This document shows positions 1 to 13,599 of a DNA stretch of 64,000 nucleotides, in pieces (the stretch's first letter is position 1; every line of letters begins with the position of its first letter). Position numbers and translations under genes: made by a program. The notes below the pieces were generated by a model that was given only the letters and a program-made list of their open reading frames with translations, ran no database searches and was not told where the DNA came from. The stretch lies in assembly GCA_002205965.3 (NCBI GenBank), contig NADL03000749.1, forward strand, positions 62,001-126,000, in the 5' to 3' direction. Source of the stretch: Kappaphycus alvarezii. Lineage: Eukaryota; Rhodophyta; Florideophyceae; Gigartinales; Solieriaceae.

Positions 1-3000
1 AACGGCTATCCGACTGTTGCAATTGTCCTTTCTGAACTCATTCGGGCACTGTTGAGAGAAAAGCCCTGAATTGGAATCTTAAGGGAGGACCTCTACTTGT
101 AACCGCTATCTCCGTAGATGCAGCACCGCTTTTTACGAGCAGCAAGTATTGCTTCTAGCTGTCAGTACAATCTGAAAATACATTTAAAGTACTCAGCTTT
201 GTGTTATTCCCCCCACTGGTCCGAACGGAGCTGCGAGATATCCATTAAGAGAGGATTCATCCTGTGATTTCAAAGAGTGCTTTATATTGCGATCGTTGTA
301 GATAACAAGATGCACATTATTCTTAGTGATAGGCCTAGAAATGTCAGTAAAGGAACCCTTTATGAAACCAAAACGGTTCGGAAACGCTTGGCCTTTTGGA
401 AAACGGCTACCAAGAGCATTTTAATCTTACTTGGAATATATGACTGCTTCATGCTTCCAGCAAAGAAATTCATCCTCCTCTACAAAATCAATTCTACAGT
501 CTCCCCACCAAAAATCTCACATAAGTAAGCATTGCACTTTTCAAAGAATTTTTTCAGCACTTTTTACGTCTTTGTAGTAGCAAATAGTTGCACTAAGTCA
601 CATGTACTCAGTAAATAAGAAGTGACATACCTGTTCCATATACTATACTTTTTCTCTTCCTGCCATCCAAAGACCTGCACCAATTGCTCGATGTCGTCTT
701 TGTTGAAACTAAAATGAAGTTTGAACTCACCATCCAGTATAGAATGAGAATTAACCACAAAAACAGTTCCTCGAATACTGAGCGCTTCTGTAAGATGAGC
801 TTTAAACCCTTTTTCGCGTCTTCAAGTGCTTTAATATAGCATTAATTACATAAAAAAGGAGATTTAGAGCCCATAAGTTTCCGATAATTAAGGTAAAGTA
901 CAAAATTCCGCCACTTGAGCGCACTTCGGAGGATCAATTTTTTGATCTCATTGACTGGCGTTGGTCATGCTTTTGGATTTAGGTCTTGAAATAGGTTGTC
1001 ACTAAATTACATCTCCAATAAAGTGCTTAAAGTATATAGGTAATTCTGACGTGTACTTTGTAGCAAAAGCCTACAGATTTAATCCTATTACTGCAATTCA
1101 CTTCACTAAACTAAAAGCTTTACTTACATTTCTTCATTTACTGCATAGTTACTGTCCACTTGCAAAATTTTTGTAGTATTAATTCCTTTATTAATAGCAT
1201 GACGCAATATGGCACTTATCTAACTTCAGAAGTGATCGCTTTTGTACCTGTTCCTTTTCAGCAATCATTTCTAAAATGCGCCATTACTTTCGGCCCGACC
1301 AATTGTGTCATTTATCCAGACAAAACTGCGGGCTACTGTAAATTTTGTCCCGACCATAATTTTCTATTTATAATTTATTCTAAACAATTCAGTATATCAG
1401 AATTTAGCAAATATATCAGTCGGAATGATAAGCTGAATGATGAAGCCCTGAATTTCCTACGTTTGACTGATACTTTTTGGAGTGATTCATTTTTTTATTT
1501 CAGTGAGGTTTAGCCGTCAAACTATGTTAAACGAGGGATTGGTGTGAAAGCGACCCTGATTGATCACTTAGAAAATGATATCAGGATGAGCACACCTCAT
1601 TTTTAGCTTCAGATTTTTAATCCAATTTTAAGTGATACAAACATGTAATAACCGCCGACTGCTGCTGCACGGTTATCAGTTGATCAGTAAATAAAAGAGT
1701 GGCTCAATGTGCTGAGCGACCGAGTCACCTAACCTTTATCCTTTGACCACCAGACTGTTCTTGTTAGAGATGAAGTTTCTGTAGTGGCTGATCACCGATT
1801 ACTACATCTTCGGACATTTCTAGGCGAAACACTTAGTCTTTTTTCCATGTGTATTCCCCCCGCTTCATCTGCTATCCTAGTGGAATACATTTCGCGAATT
1901 ACTTTCCAACAATTGTAAACACGATGAACACTGCGAAAGTACAGTGAAAGTCTGGTTACATGGGCCTGCTATATTAGCTGGCGTTGTTGCACAGCGTTTA
2001 TGTAAGCTTCTATTTAGTAATATATAAATTTTTTCCCTCAGTGGGAATTATTTTGTGCTGAAAAATTCTCGTTTCCGTTCTTTATTCTTTTTCTGTAATG
2101 CAAGTGTTTCTTCTCTTAATTTTTATCGAATTTGGAAAAAATGGCTGGCGACGCGGACCTTTTCATCGTCAAAACTCATTACTATATGGATTCAGAGTGA
2201 AACTCTGTTGTTTACGAATCCTTTTTATTGATGGCGTGTTATTTGCTAATAGGGATTTTTTCATTATCGGCTTAATCAGTTCGATGCACGTGACTCAAGA
2301 TGGTATTGCTCTCAGAACGATGTACGGTGTACAAGGCAAGTAAAAGTCTGCAGAAATGTTCCAGCTGGATTTTTTGTTCTATAAAAAGATAAAATATCTC
2401 CTGTATATGTAAGGAAAGATTAGAGACTTCTTGGATTAGAATTTGCTACCCTCTTACAGCAAGGAAGTCGGATAGTTGTGATTCCACTGTTTAGAAAATT
2501 TTAAAAAGATACAGATGATCTGGGGGCCAATTTCGAGAGGGAAGGAGATATTATTGCCAAAGGACGACGCTGAAGTCCTTCCGTTGAAAATTTAGTGAAG
2601 AAGTCCGCTGATATCGAACTCCACCATGTCGAGAGAGGCGAAAAATCGCCCCCAACGTTGCGGTGCAATTCAAAGACACGGAATCTAAGTTTCATGGAAA
2701 TATCGGAGAATTTTTGCAAGAATACGTCAGTGAATTCCTTCAAGTCAGTAGGTATTATCGTCTGTTCAGCCAGAAGATGCCTGAGTTCCTTAAATACTTG
2801 CTTTTTGGTATTGAAATTAGGTTATTTGTCGACCGCGTATTCTGATATGCTCTATTATTTGAACAAGCTACTGACATGGTAAGGCGAAAGTAATATTGTG
2901 CGCCAGAACAAAGTGAAGTAATATCGCAACTCTCTTCGTCTATCTCATGTAGTCTCTGAAGGACTGGACAAAAAAAATCACCTCGAGACGGTTTAAAAGC

Positions 3001-6000
3001 TCACTACCAAGCTCTCAAGGCAGGTCCAACTTGTGTTTCTTGGCGGTTCACATCGTTTTGAGTTCCTCCGCAAATTTCATGTGGGTTACAACTGATTGAT
3101 TGGAGATTAGAGTATGATTTCCAACCACCAACTCACGTTTCAGCATTTTTATAGCGTACTGAATCAACATTCAAAAACTAGAGTGCATTGAAATCTGCTC
3201 TCAATTTCAGTCGCGAACCAATATGGGCAAACGTTCAGGATGTGTTTACGACTTAGCTCAACAAAGCAATCGCGAACGAAATTCATGGAATAAATTTCCA
3301 AGGCTGAGGAAGTCATAAGAGTCAGCACAAATGAGTGAGTAGTGATATTCTAGGCATGCAAACAATGAAACCCAAGTGAAACCGGCGTCTCGATTCGAAA
3401 AGGACAGGATCTATCACTTCTGTTGTCATGGGATTTTTTAACTGCGGAGATAGTCATTTAATCTTCTCATTCCCTCATCCCGTCAATTCGCCCCGTGTTG
3501 CGCAGAGCATGGTCGACTATCTGCAGAAAAGAAAGCAATACTAAGCCAATCAAGTTTGAGTTATACGAGATTTGAGAGCATATTGACCAGGATACCAAAA
3601 AAATGATGCTGATGCAATTCAAACCACGGAAAATGTTGCAGACGAAGAGTCTCAACTTTACGATGCCCTCGTTACTGGATTGAACGATCTAGAAGACATT
3701 ATTTTTTCAAACCTCACTACGGATTCTAATTTTCGTCGGAGAGACTCTGTAGTCGAAAGTCGCTCGAGTTTAGGCGCAGAAATGGTAACCGGGAGAAGTA
3801 AATTGATTCAACTTTGCTGTAGAAAACTTTGATGCTCTGACCTCCGAGAAAAGCTCAGAATGTTTTCAAGGTGATTGTTGCGATACCAAAGAAACTGAGT
3901 CCCTAATCGTTATATCACAAGCCTTGGGCTACTGTGATGCATCAGATAGCGACTTCAATATTCGTAGAAGGTCACGTAACAGTTGTTTTAAGTTTAGATG
4001 TGGTCTTTTTTACAGTATGGGAAACGTATCAGTCGTTATTCTTCTTTATAAAAGCAACGAGATTATTTTGAAATTCAATGTTTTTCGTGGCCACATTTGT
4101 TTACTATTCGGACTGGATACCTTAGATTAAAACAATGTGTATGTTAGAAAATTTCATAACCTATCGATACGGGAAGATGAGTCTTGAGAACTACCTATTG
4201 CTCTAAATTCTATTCATTTGCACTTAAGGTAGGGAAAATAGCTCGCTCCCGAATATTAATGTACCTTTTATACCACAGCGGAACTAAAGTGCACTTCTCG
4301 CCTCTTTCATCACACTCATGTCGAATTATATACGAGCTTCTTCAGTGGTCACATGATCCCGATGCTTAACACAAAAAATTGAAAAACTGGAGTTCATCAC
4401 AGCCTCTTGTGATATATTTCAGCCCTTATCCGTTCAGCCAAGATGATTATGTGTTGTGCGGATCTCATGAATCTTAAAAAGAATACATTTCGACATATTG
4501 TCGACCTGAACACCTCCTTCAGAGTTGCGACCTTCTTATAAGACCGAGAAAAAGACTACGCACTTTTGGGAAGTATTCAATGGTCTGTGGGTCAGACCTT
4601 GCATCAAGTACCCAGATTAGATTCACGTCGACCAAGGATCACAATTTCAGCCTACAGAATGGAATTCACTGCTATGTTCACCATACATCATGTAGAAAGA
4701 TTCAGGCGTTAGGAACATAATCCATTGGGCCGCGCCAAGCGTTATCATGAATACCTGCGACAGATCTTCCAGAGGATAAGACTCGATGGGTTGAATATAT
4801 ATATTGAAAAAGCTTTACCTCTGGCTGTTTATGCGATAAGCTGCAACAAATTTACTCATTCTCTCTCTCCCATCCTCATGGACTTTGATGTCGTGCATCT
4901 TATGTCAATCCTTCCTGCTACTTTGCTTAATCAAATGCAAAATGGAATTTCTTGCCGAGGCTCCGAGGTAAATAACTATAGTTATGGCGACGCGAGGTCC
5001 CACTAAAGGTAGAAGTATGAATGTACCTCGAGCTTCTGAAATTGACATCGGAATTGAATGGATGCTCTGTTCTACAGATAGCGTCCAGTTAACCTTTTGA
5101 CCAGCCCGTGTTAAGTCTTTGCTGCAGATGGTAAAAGTGCTTCATTACACTGATCATCGCTCCTTTGGAAAAATTCAAGCCACCCATTCCTTCATTGATA
5201 AGGAATGAAGCAAAAAATCTAGGCGGACTCCGACAAAGAAACGCCGAACGGATCTTCAACAAAACAAGAATAAATTTTCAGAGGGGTGCTTCGGCGCAAA
5301 AGTACCATTTCCCAACGCTACGCCAGACATGTTGTTGTAACGTGATCCTTTCCTGCATTGTCATGTTTTAATGAGTCTTTCAAAGCCAGGAGGGGTTACA
5401 ACAATCAATCCTCCTTGTCCTTTCCAAAAGTGAATTATATGGAAGGATGTTTTTGGGTGACTGACTTCGTGGAAATCCTTGCTTACGCGTTTTATTTTAT
5501 TGAGCTACGTTTGCTTTATCTCTATGAGCATATGCACCCTCAGTACCGTATCCGCCCCTATGACAACATGTACGCCATTATCTCCCCCTCAACCTCCACT
5601 GTATCTTTTCGCATGCCTGTAACTGTGCATCGTGTGAAGCCCCAAGTTGTGGGTTACCAGTCACATTCAAGTATTTAGAACTGAGAGATACGAACGGTAC
5701 GGATCAAAAAACGTCTAACGTTGGACACCTGACAAACAGGTGTTTGGTGTCAATCAACGGGTTACTAGGAGACTCCGACGAGCCGGAATTGAATAAGTAT
5801 AAGAAAGTTGTTTCACAGTTTGCGTCTTGTAAAAGTTGGTCGACAAGTGCGACCTAAGCAGTTCCCAAAAACGCCTCAAGCCTCGCTTACCTTCTGGTCC
5901 TCTCCTTCCTATTGTAGTAGTTCCATCTCAACCCATGTCGACGATTATTTGTAGAAGATAGTGAAGAGTCAGTTACTGATCTTGTTGCATTTCACTTCAC

Positions 6001-6700
6001 AGACCTTACAGCTTTACACGAATTCACTGCATCTACTGTACTGTAGATTCAAACCACTGGTAACCTTATAACCAGGGCAACTAGGCACTTTGCTGTCATT
6101 ACACTTTACTTACAGTTCTGAACACAGCGTTTGACCCTATTGGTACACTTGGAATAGTTACAGGCGAGTTGCACACTGGGATATTATATCATTGCTTTAC
6201 CAATCAAAAGTTGCCTTGCTTTTCAATGCCACCTGGACCAATGTACTTCTTACATCTTGTAAGAGTATGTCACTCGTGCCGACTGCAATTCTGAAAGCGC
6301 TACTTACGATACCATCAGGGCTGTTCTACGGGAAAACCTTTGAATTCGCTACTGTTAGACTGCATTTTCCTTTAGTTTGTATCTATCTTCAGTTCTATAT
6401 AAACCATGGTTTGGAGCAGCCGGCTTAACTTAGCCAGCCTCAACCAAATTTTCAACCACAGTTCTACCTTGATCTGCTCGTGTGCGCTTAACACCACACA
6501 GTTCTCCGATCTGGTTCGATGCGGCCGCCCTCTCCTACTTTCTGTAACATATCCCGACTATCAGGAGCGCCTTTAGGGCACAAAAGATTTGCCTAAACAA
6601 AAAGGAAGCACTAATACTACCAACGAAGTACGCATTGATAACAATCTGTATGCAAAAATGGCAGAGATGCGGTGCAGGACGTCAAAATTGAATGAATCAG
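1..6700. other. Degenerate AT-leaning region, no supportable gene
   Basis: All six frames are broken every few dozen codons and no family is recognised. The best coding-like stretch is on the plus strand near 3588-3831, which reads an acidic polypeptide (VADEESQLYDALVTG, then NDLEDIIF) before a TGA. Another is 1160-1513, an open frame of 117 codons with six cysteines and many aromatic residues. Neither has a convincing start, neighbour or homologue that I can name, so both are left as remnants. No repeats or terminal structures were seen. Confidence 0.5.
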
Positions 6701-6701
6701 G

Positions 6702-7406
6702 ATGGACGATTCCATAGATGCGGAAAATGTACTATTCTCTCAAGAGAACGAAGATATCATAGCGGTTGCTTTTTATTCTGCTAATTCAGAATAAGATAAT
6801 AGCTCTGCCGTAGATGTAGAAGTGGACAAGAATGAGATTCGTGAACTGCGTCAGTTCCCAAACTTTGTTACACACTGCGCAGCATTGTCTCTTTCAGCTG
6901 AGGTGGTTTCGGAAGATCTCTATGCAGGCCTACTCAATATAACTGACGAAGAGGGATGGGTGAAACACTGAGAGTTGCTGGACAACGCTGAGTACAGTGA
7001 AATAGTCGCCCCACCGAGTGCAGAGGAGTTGGTTGAACGCATCGATGGTGAAAGGACTGGAGATTTTGATACTTGGGATTATATTTCCCCCTTTTCCTAC
7101 GAAAAGGATGCGCTAGGTGATGTATACAAAGCACTTTTTGCAAGGTACATCGAGGAGGGAGAGAAGATGCTCAATAGAGTCAGAGAGGAGTTGGTGCGCA
7201 TAAGTCGCCGATTTGCACCCGCAGAATACGACAAGGAAGAAGACCAAATTGAGCAGTCCCATTTAGAAGCAGATAAAGCATTCTTACCTGAAAGCTTACT
7301 TGATAAATTGACAGAAGTTGCGAACCAAGGTCTCGGAATCCAAAAAAAACGCCCAACATCATCTACAGGGATGATAGCGATGATATTACTTCATGTTCTT
7401 TGCTGA
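6702..7406 (+). pseudogene. Unknown acidic protein pseudogene with two in-frame stops
   Basis: One reading frame runs from the ATG at 6702 to a TGA at 7404-7406 and is broken only by a TAA at 6792-6794 and a TGA at 6969-6971; no frameshift is needed. The translated protein is rich in Glu, Asp and Leu, includes the stretch SAEELVERIDGERTG and a helical region with EEGEKMLNRVREELVRISRR, and looks like real coding sequence rather than a chance frame. I do not recognise the family. The pattern of an intact frame with point-mutation stops matches the pseudogenes at 49-51 kb and 62-63 kb, suggesting similar decay. It may be an exon of an old mobile element. Confidence 0.45.
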
Positions 7407-10400
7407 AGTTACAAAGAATCACGTCCAACTGTCTGTGTCCCAGGGAGACCGGAAAACTTCTATAGATCGGCATACCTTTCGAACGATACAAGGAAGTCTG
7501 GTCAGCCTTAAGTGGTTGAAGAATGAGCCGTGGGGTTGTTGAATACACTAGCATAGGTTGGTGTAGGACGAGCAATTGGCCTACTTCTTTTATATTGTAA
7601 ATATAACAAGAGATTGCTGCTGCAACAGGAGGCTACTTTACATTGTGGGTGCTACAATACTTTCCCTGGACGATGAACATTTAATAATGTCCTCTACAAC
7701 GGTCGAAAACCTTATAGGTTTTCAACAACACAACAGTATTAAGAAAGGTGTAATTCCGATGGGTTATGCATTGTGCTCGGCATTCCATCTTGTTTTTATT
7801 GCATTTTGTTTAAGCCGGATTGGAGAGAAACTCTTGCATATATGGCAACGTCTCATCCAGTTGCTGCAAGGTGCGGCTACTACAGGATCATTACATCCGA
7901 TGACGGACGCATAGATCGCCGCAGATAGAGGATAGAAACCACTTTATTTGCTGCTGTTCCTCTCCTATTTGCTTATCGAAAGCATCTTCGGGACGCAAAA
8001 GAGAGATATCTTTTTTTTTCGCACGTATTTGGCGAAGGCGGTATCACCACACGCCACAGAGGTATGGTGGTTTCAAAAAGTGGATTTCGAGCTTTTATAA
8101 CACTCGCTTGAAAGAAGGCTCGTCGCGGGGTCATTATAGACATATTGAGGCGGGTTTATATTTAGAGAGCTTTTCAGGAAGGGTTGCAGCGATGATTATC
8201 AACAACTCGAGGCTTTTTTGATTGCTGTGATTTACAGTGGTGCCTACGAATGCTTTAGCGGTAAATCGCAACAGTCCGATGGTATTGTGCATAAGCGGAC
8301 GCTTTGGGATGGGACTACAGGGAGAAGGGTACCTTAAGGTAGTCTTTCATTACGTTTAACGTATAATGAAGGGAGCATTGTGGTGGAGCAAGTTGCCAAC
8401 AAGGTTATCATTCTGATTTTATATCAAACCAAGGACCCAGTTTGGGTCTTGATAAGTCCGTTTAAATTTACACCTCGAACTGCACACAGCTTTCTGGAGG
8501 CTGTGGCCTCTAACTACGAAGCCACTATCCAAGTGACGGCTTCCAGTTTGCAGGGAAAGTCCCTTTCCCCTGGCACATCCCCTTTTCCAACTGACGTGTC
8601 TGTTTGCGAGGAAGGTCTCCCTGTTAGATTTGACACCTTATTTGATCCTCTGGGAATTTCTAAGCGATTAGAACCGCTCAAAATGGACTCCGATTCTCTA
8701 AAGGAGATTTTGCTGGTGACGATGCTCCCTCGAATGAGCTCCATTAGATACCAGACTCCGCATTCTATATTGGAAAAGCTAGGCCAATTCCCTTTTTTGG
8801 ACAAATGATTTTAAGGAGACTCTAATTTGAAGCGCTCTGTAAGGAAAAAGAATGCGTCCGTATCGCTGAACTAATTGTGATAACAGGCACCTCCGCAGTA
8901 CCTGGAGAAACAGCTGCCAAAAAAAAGTGCAAAATTAACTCTGGAACGCAGGGAGACGTCCCTTCGTTCATGAGTCATGAACCCCCGGTTCGGCAGCCGA
9001 GATGATAGAAGATTCAATAAACGAGATATATGTGCTTAAGATGATGCCTAAGTTCTTCGAAAGTGTGAGAATGGCTTTTGCGAAAGGCAGTCCCGGAAAC
9101 TCTGGATTAGACACTCACGGAATGAGGCAGGGAGAACACTGAAGATACTGTTGATCAGGGCTACAGAACTGATCTGCATTCGTGTAAGCGGCATGCTCGC
9201 GGATAGCCGTGAAGCCTATTCTAAGCATACGAGAGATCAGACGATAGCACAGTTTTTCTGCGGAAATAGAGGTTAAGACAATGACATCCATAAATACAAT
9301 CGAATATTCCAAGCAGAAAGGCTATAAGTATGGTTCATTCATTCTTCTATCTGATTTAGCAAGGGACATGCATACAGGGAATCTTTTTAAAGACTTCGTC
9401 CTGTCCTCTGGCTATCGAGTTCAGATCTTTCATCACGCTGTAGTTTTAGATGTGCGCCACGTAATATAAGCTGTTGGGAAGAGAGGTCGAGGAACAACCG
9501 ATGGAATTATATATGTCGTGCTTTTGGAATTAATGGAGCCAATAAGGCACCTTTACAACTATTGATTGGAAGCGATTCTCTGTGAAGCATTCAAATGGGC
9601 AGGCTTACCATCGGAACGTATACCGAAGGAATAAGGCTAGTTATTGAGGATTTAACATGCTTCAGATCTCAACAGTTTTCGTTCCTACTACTCTCTCATG
9701 AAAAGTTTTCTCAGGCTTGTGCAAAAACTAGATCTCCTACTTCTTCCATCCGGAATGGTCCGCCTCACATCTGCGTTTTAATTGAATCATCAAAGAGTTG
9801 GCGCCGAAATTGTGTCCGGGATTACAAAAACGTTGGGCAGGACAAAAAACTCACAGAACTCTGTTGTCAACATCATCGCAAGGCTTTTACCTTTGAAAAT
9901 GAATAATGGTTCTCGTGATAATTCGGCTGTTCCACACAGAGAAACGGGGATTTTTTGGAGTAGCTATTCTTAGGCCAATGTTTCATAGACACGCGGCAGA
10001 ACGATTTATGTTGAAAATTCGAAGCTAAAACGCCTCAAAACCGACTCAAGTCATAGCATAGTATCCTCTCGGAAACTTAACTGTGTTATTTTGACATGGA
10101 TTCTAACAATGAGAGTCAGCGGTAGAATTCGAAGCAAGAAGAGTGGGTCTCACATGAGAAATTGGTGCTCTGTATGTTTGGAACCTATTTGCGAAAAGTC
10201 CTGGGGCCCTTAGCACAGAGATGAGTCTCTCAGTAGGCAAGAGGCTACTTCTGATGAAAGAGAAGGATTCAAATATCCATTTAGACGGAATGTGCGACTT
10301 AGAGTTCGTTGATGTCCTTATTTCATAGGTTCGAATGTAATATATAGACTTGCTCGGTATTACGGTCAGCCTAGGTAAACGAAATTTTGGGGACGAACGT

Positions 10401-10822
10401 TGGAGCTGGGGACCTTTCAGATTTTCCGTTTCTCGATCACCAGAATATTCTGGAGTCAATGCTTGGCGTATGGATGCTTGGTGCCTTGAATACAAACGCT
10501 GAACTTACCGATGGCGATGTAAATACAGTATCACAAATTTTGGCAGGGCCGCCTTTGCCTCTAGAAAAAACATACAGTATTGTGGCAACCCGTACCTCAC
10601 AGCACACCGGCACAAATCACTTTTTGTGATATCGGTGACTTTGTAAAATTGTGACATGTTTGGCCCTCGTTTTGGTACCATCGTGTCCACTTTGGACCGA
10701 TTCAGGCCAGGGTGGTGCAGAAGAGCCAAGCGCTTCTCTCGAAGAAGGTGGCAAGTGCAAACCAAAGCCGTATATACGGACGCGACTCATCGTTCCGCAT
10801 CTAGGACTGTCAGTTTGAGCGG
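7407..10822. other. Region without a supportable gene
   Basis: The longest open frame here is 8380-8808 (+, 142 codons from a GTG), which has Ser/Pro/Leu-rich composition and no recognisable motif. Short frames at 7576-7914, 9281-9469 and 10387-10629 are also unrecognised. No tRNA, rRNA or terminal repeat was seen. The right edge abuts the 5' repeat of the YR retrotransposon at 10823. Confidence 0.4.
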
Positions 10823-10966
10823 GTGTACACGTGTGTATACTTATGAAGATCTGATTGGGGAGTAGCGAGCTGTGCCGAACGTTCCGACACATCACAAGGC
10901 GTGCGACGACGGTACTTAGGTAGCACGGACTTGAGGCCGCAACGAATTCGGCATGTCCATTTCTCT
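10823..10966 (+). repeat. Element 3 direct repeat, copy A1
   Basis: This copy matches 14886-15029 at a constant offset of 4063 bp with a handful of substitutions. It begins with the near-palindrome gtgtacacgtgtgtatac and ends in ttctct. It is the presumed 5' terminus of the element and would carry its promoter. Confidence 0.85.
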
Positions 10967-11220
10967 TGTTTAGAAATTCCCTTAGTTGCAACCGTGCGGC
11001 GAAATCTTCTGAAAGGTACGACCGTAGTGCCTACGACCAATTTCCGACAACGAAGAACAAAACACGGATGACCGGGCGGGGGGGGGGGGCTGCAGGCAGC
11101 GTGGGCTAAGTTAAAGCCCGGGCGGAAGGATTTCGGTCCGGTCGTGTCGGAGCTGAATGCGTCGAAATTGGTGAGCGAGGGAGCGTCTTCGAGCGGGGTG
11201 CACATGTTCCGAACACCCAT

Positions 11221-11634
11221 TTGAGTTATTTCAAGACTCCCGCGGATGCTTTCTTGTCCGAACTGAAGAACGAAAATCGGCGATCCGCGAAGGAGTGGGA
11301 ATACATTAACGTAGCGGGAGTGTGGGCCGATTGGAGTCTGATGGCGTTGAAGGTGGCGCAGACGGAGAGTAAGGGGGGGGAGGACATGGCAAAGAAACTG
11401 AATATGGCGGAGATGGGGCTGAAGGAGACGGTTGAGGTGTTGTCGATGCGCGCCCAGTACTTTCTGGACATCACTGAGCAAGGGTTGAATGTGGCAAGGC
11501 AGATGGCGTTTCTGGTCGAGCAAGGTCATGATGCAGTATTTTCGGAGTCATATAGGAGTGCGAGTGGGGCGCTTACGGGGAAGTTGGAGGTGAAGCGGCG
11601 AGGCAACTTGCGAAGGCCTGGCGAGAGAGGGTAA
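11221..11634 (+). pseudogene. Gag-position ORF of element 3
   Basis: An open frame of 137 codons lies between the 5' repeat and the reverse transcriptase. The protein is helical and charged, with the stretch VAGVWADWSLMALKV, and has no zinc knuckle. I call it gag-like from its position only; sequence similarity to the gag ORFs of elements 1 and 2 is not evident by eye. The start is uncertain because the reading frame is open to the left for some distance in other frames and the element is degenerate. Confidence 0.45.
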
Positions 11635-11795
11635 GAGGACAGAAGGATGGCCCGGCGTTGGCCACCGATGAAGAGTGATGTTGCGGAGTACGGGTGTGGG
11701 GGCATGTGGCGACGACCCGGTACGGGAGGTCGTTGTGGAAGGGGTTGGCGAGCAAGGCCGATGCGTGGGGCCCGGCTATTGGGGCGTCGTAGTTT

Positions 11796-13584
11796 GTGGT
11801 GAGGGCGGTGAAATATGGGATAAGGGACATGCCGACGATCCCGTTCACCGAAGGGATGGTGATGGGGGAAATACCTAAAACCGGGGAGGACATGGAGTCC
11901 GCTGGGATGGAATTAGAGAGGGGGGTTTCGGTTGGTATCTTCGAGGGGTTTGCGAGGGAGGAGGTACAAAGGTTGGTAGGGGAGGGAGGATGGTTTCGTC
12001 GTCATTTGTGGCGTGGCAAGGGGAAGGAGAGGAGAGGAAAGGGAGGTTTGTCATAAATTTCAGTCGTCAATCCAAGCATTGGAAGAAGGGGACAGTGAAG
12101 ATGGAGACTACGCAAGGATTTTCGGTGGAAATGGAAAAGGGGGATGTGTTGATGTTATGGGACTTCACGAGTGGGTACCGACATTTCGCGCCGCCCCGAA
12201 TATCCGGAACTTCTTTCTGGTCCGGTATGCCGGGCGCTATTACCAGTGCGTTGCGTTCCCGTTTGGCTGGGGGCGGTCGAGTTATTGGTTTTGGAAGCTT
12301 TTAAGGCCGTTGGTGAAGTAGCTGAGGGAGGTTGTACAGTATCGGGTGCTGCCGTATATAGACGATTTCCTCTTGGCTCCGAGCCCGCCGGGTCGGGCGG
12401 CGGGGAGGGAAGACTGTGCCGAGGTGAGGGTAGTGTTAGGGGGGCTGTTCGAGCGGCTGGGCTTGGTGCGACACCCGGACAAAGGGGAACGGCAAGGGTC
12501 GACAAAGGGTGGAGCATCTGGGAGTGTTGGTAAACACGAAGGTGATGAGGGTGTACGTGACGGAGAAGAAGATAGGGCAGGTGAGGAGGATCTCGAAGAA
12601 GATCATCGCTGTGGCCTACAGGAACCGAAGACTGGTGCCGCTCTCTATGCTCCGGAGGTTCTGTGGAGTGTGTGTCTCTCTGACGCTGGCACTACCAATG
12701 GCTCTATTCTACACGCGATCGATCTAATTCGATATGTCTGGATCGAAGGGTAGGGTCTCTTTAGCAGAGGAGTGGGAGGAGCGACAGCCAAGTCCGAAGC
12801 TAGCGTCCGCGCGGAGCGCCGGAGCGACCGAGCGGAGCGAGGGAGTGGAGAGGCGGAGGGCAGGGGCGGGCGTAGGACTCGGCCCGCAGCGACGGGTGCG
12901 GAGCTTGGGTGGGGGTCCGGGGGGGGGGGCCGGAAACCTTTTCGGGGGCGGGGAAAGGGTACTGCTGGGGAGGCAATCGCTTCGGGACTTGAGGTACTGG
13001 CGTTCGTTAACAGGGGGAGGGGAGGGAGTTGAAAAGGGCCGTGCCGGATATTGTGATGCACAGCGACGCGGCGGACGTGGGATATGGGGGAAAGGTCGGG
13101 TTTGGAGAGGTCCAAGGGTTGCCGGGTTTGTGGGAGGGTCAAGGTTTTTGAGGGACGGGCGACAGAGCGCATTCGATCACTTTGAGGGAGCTGCGGGCGG
13201 TGGGGCTGTTACTGCATGGGCACTTCGCCGACTAAGTGTCCAAACCGGAGGCGAGGGAAGTGCTGCTGCTCGAGGACAATCAAGCGGTGGTGGCCATTCT
13301 CAACCGCGCCGCGCTCGATGATGTCGGAGCTGAGGAAGCTGGCAGCGTTACTGAAGGGAATGGGGGTGCAGATCGAGGCGAGGTGGATACCGTCGGCCGT
13401 GAACCGGTTAGTCGATTCACTTTCGCGGACGTGGTACCCCGGGGATGCGCGGGCTACAGCGGCAATCGTAGGGTCGATCGAGGCGGAGTACGGGATGGAC
13501 GAGGTAGTCTTCCTGAAGAGATCGATGGGGGAGACAGAGGTGGCGAGAAAGAAGTACATCGCGACGCAGATGAAAGAAGACTAG
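11796..13584 (+). pseudogene. Reverse transcriptase / RNase H remnant of element 3
   Basis: Fragments spread over all three frames line up in order with the RT-RNase H protein of element 1. They are FVINFSRQSKHW (fingers), DFTSGYRHFA (motif A region), NIRNFFLVRYAGRYYQC then AFPFGWG (motif B region), and LPYIDDFLLA (motif C, the catalytic YxDD). They continue with LVPLSMLRRFCGVCVSL and ALFYTRSI, then RNase H pieces HSDAADVGYGG, LLLEDNQAVVAILNR and EARWIPSAVNRLVDSLSR. The frame changes several times, so no functional enzyme can be made. Very G-rich runs may add sequencing errors to genuine decay. Confidence 0.8.
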
Positions 13585-13599
13585 GGCGAGATTTTGGAA

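Noticed and set aside
10617..10991. Minus-strand frame across the A1 repeat of element 3
   Set aside because: Its twin at 14779-15063 exists only because the repeat is duplicated; it is not conserved as protein.
12171..13321. Several long Gly/Arg-rich open frames on both strands
   Set aside because: G-rich sequence lacks stops in many frames. Only the pieces aligning with RT/RNase H of element 1 are accepted.
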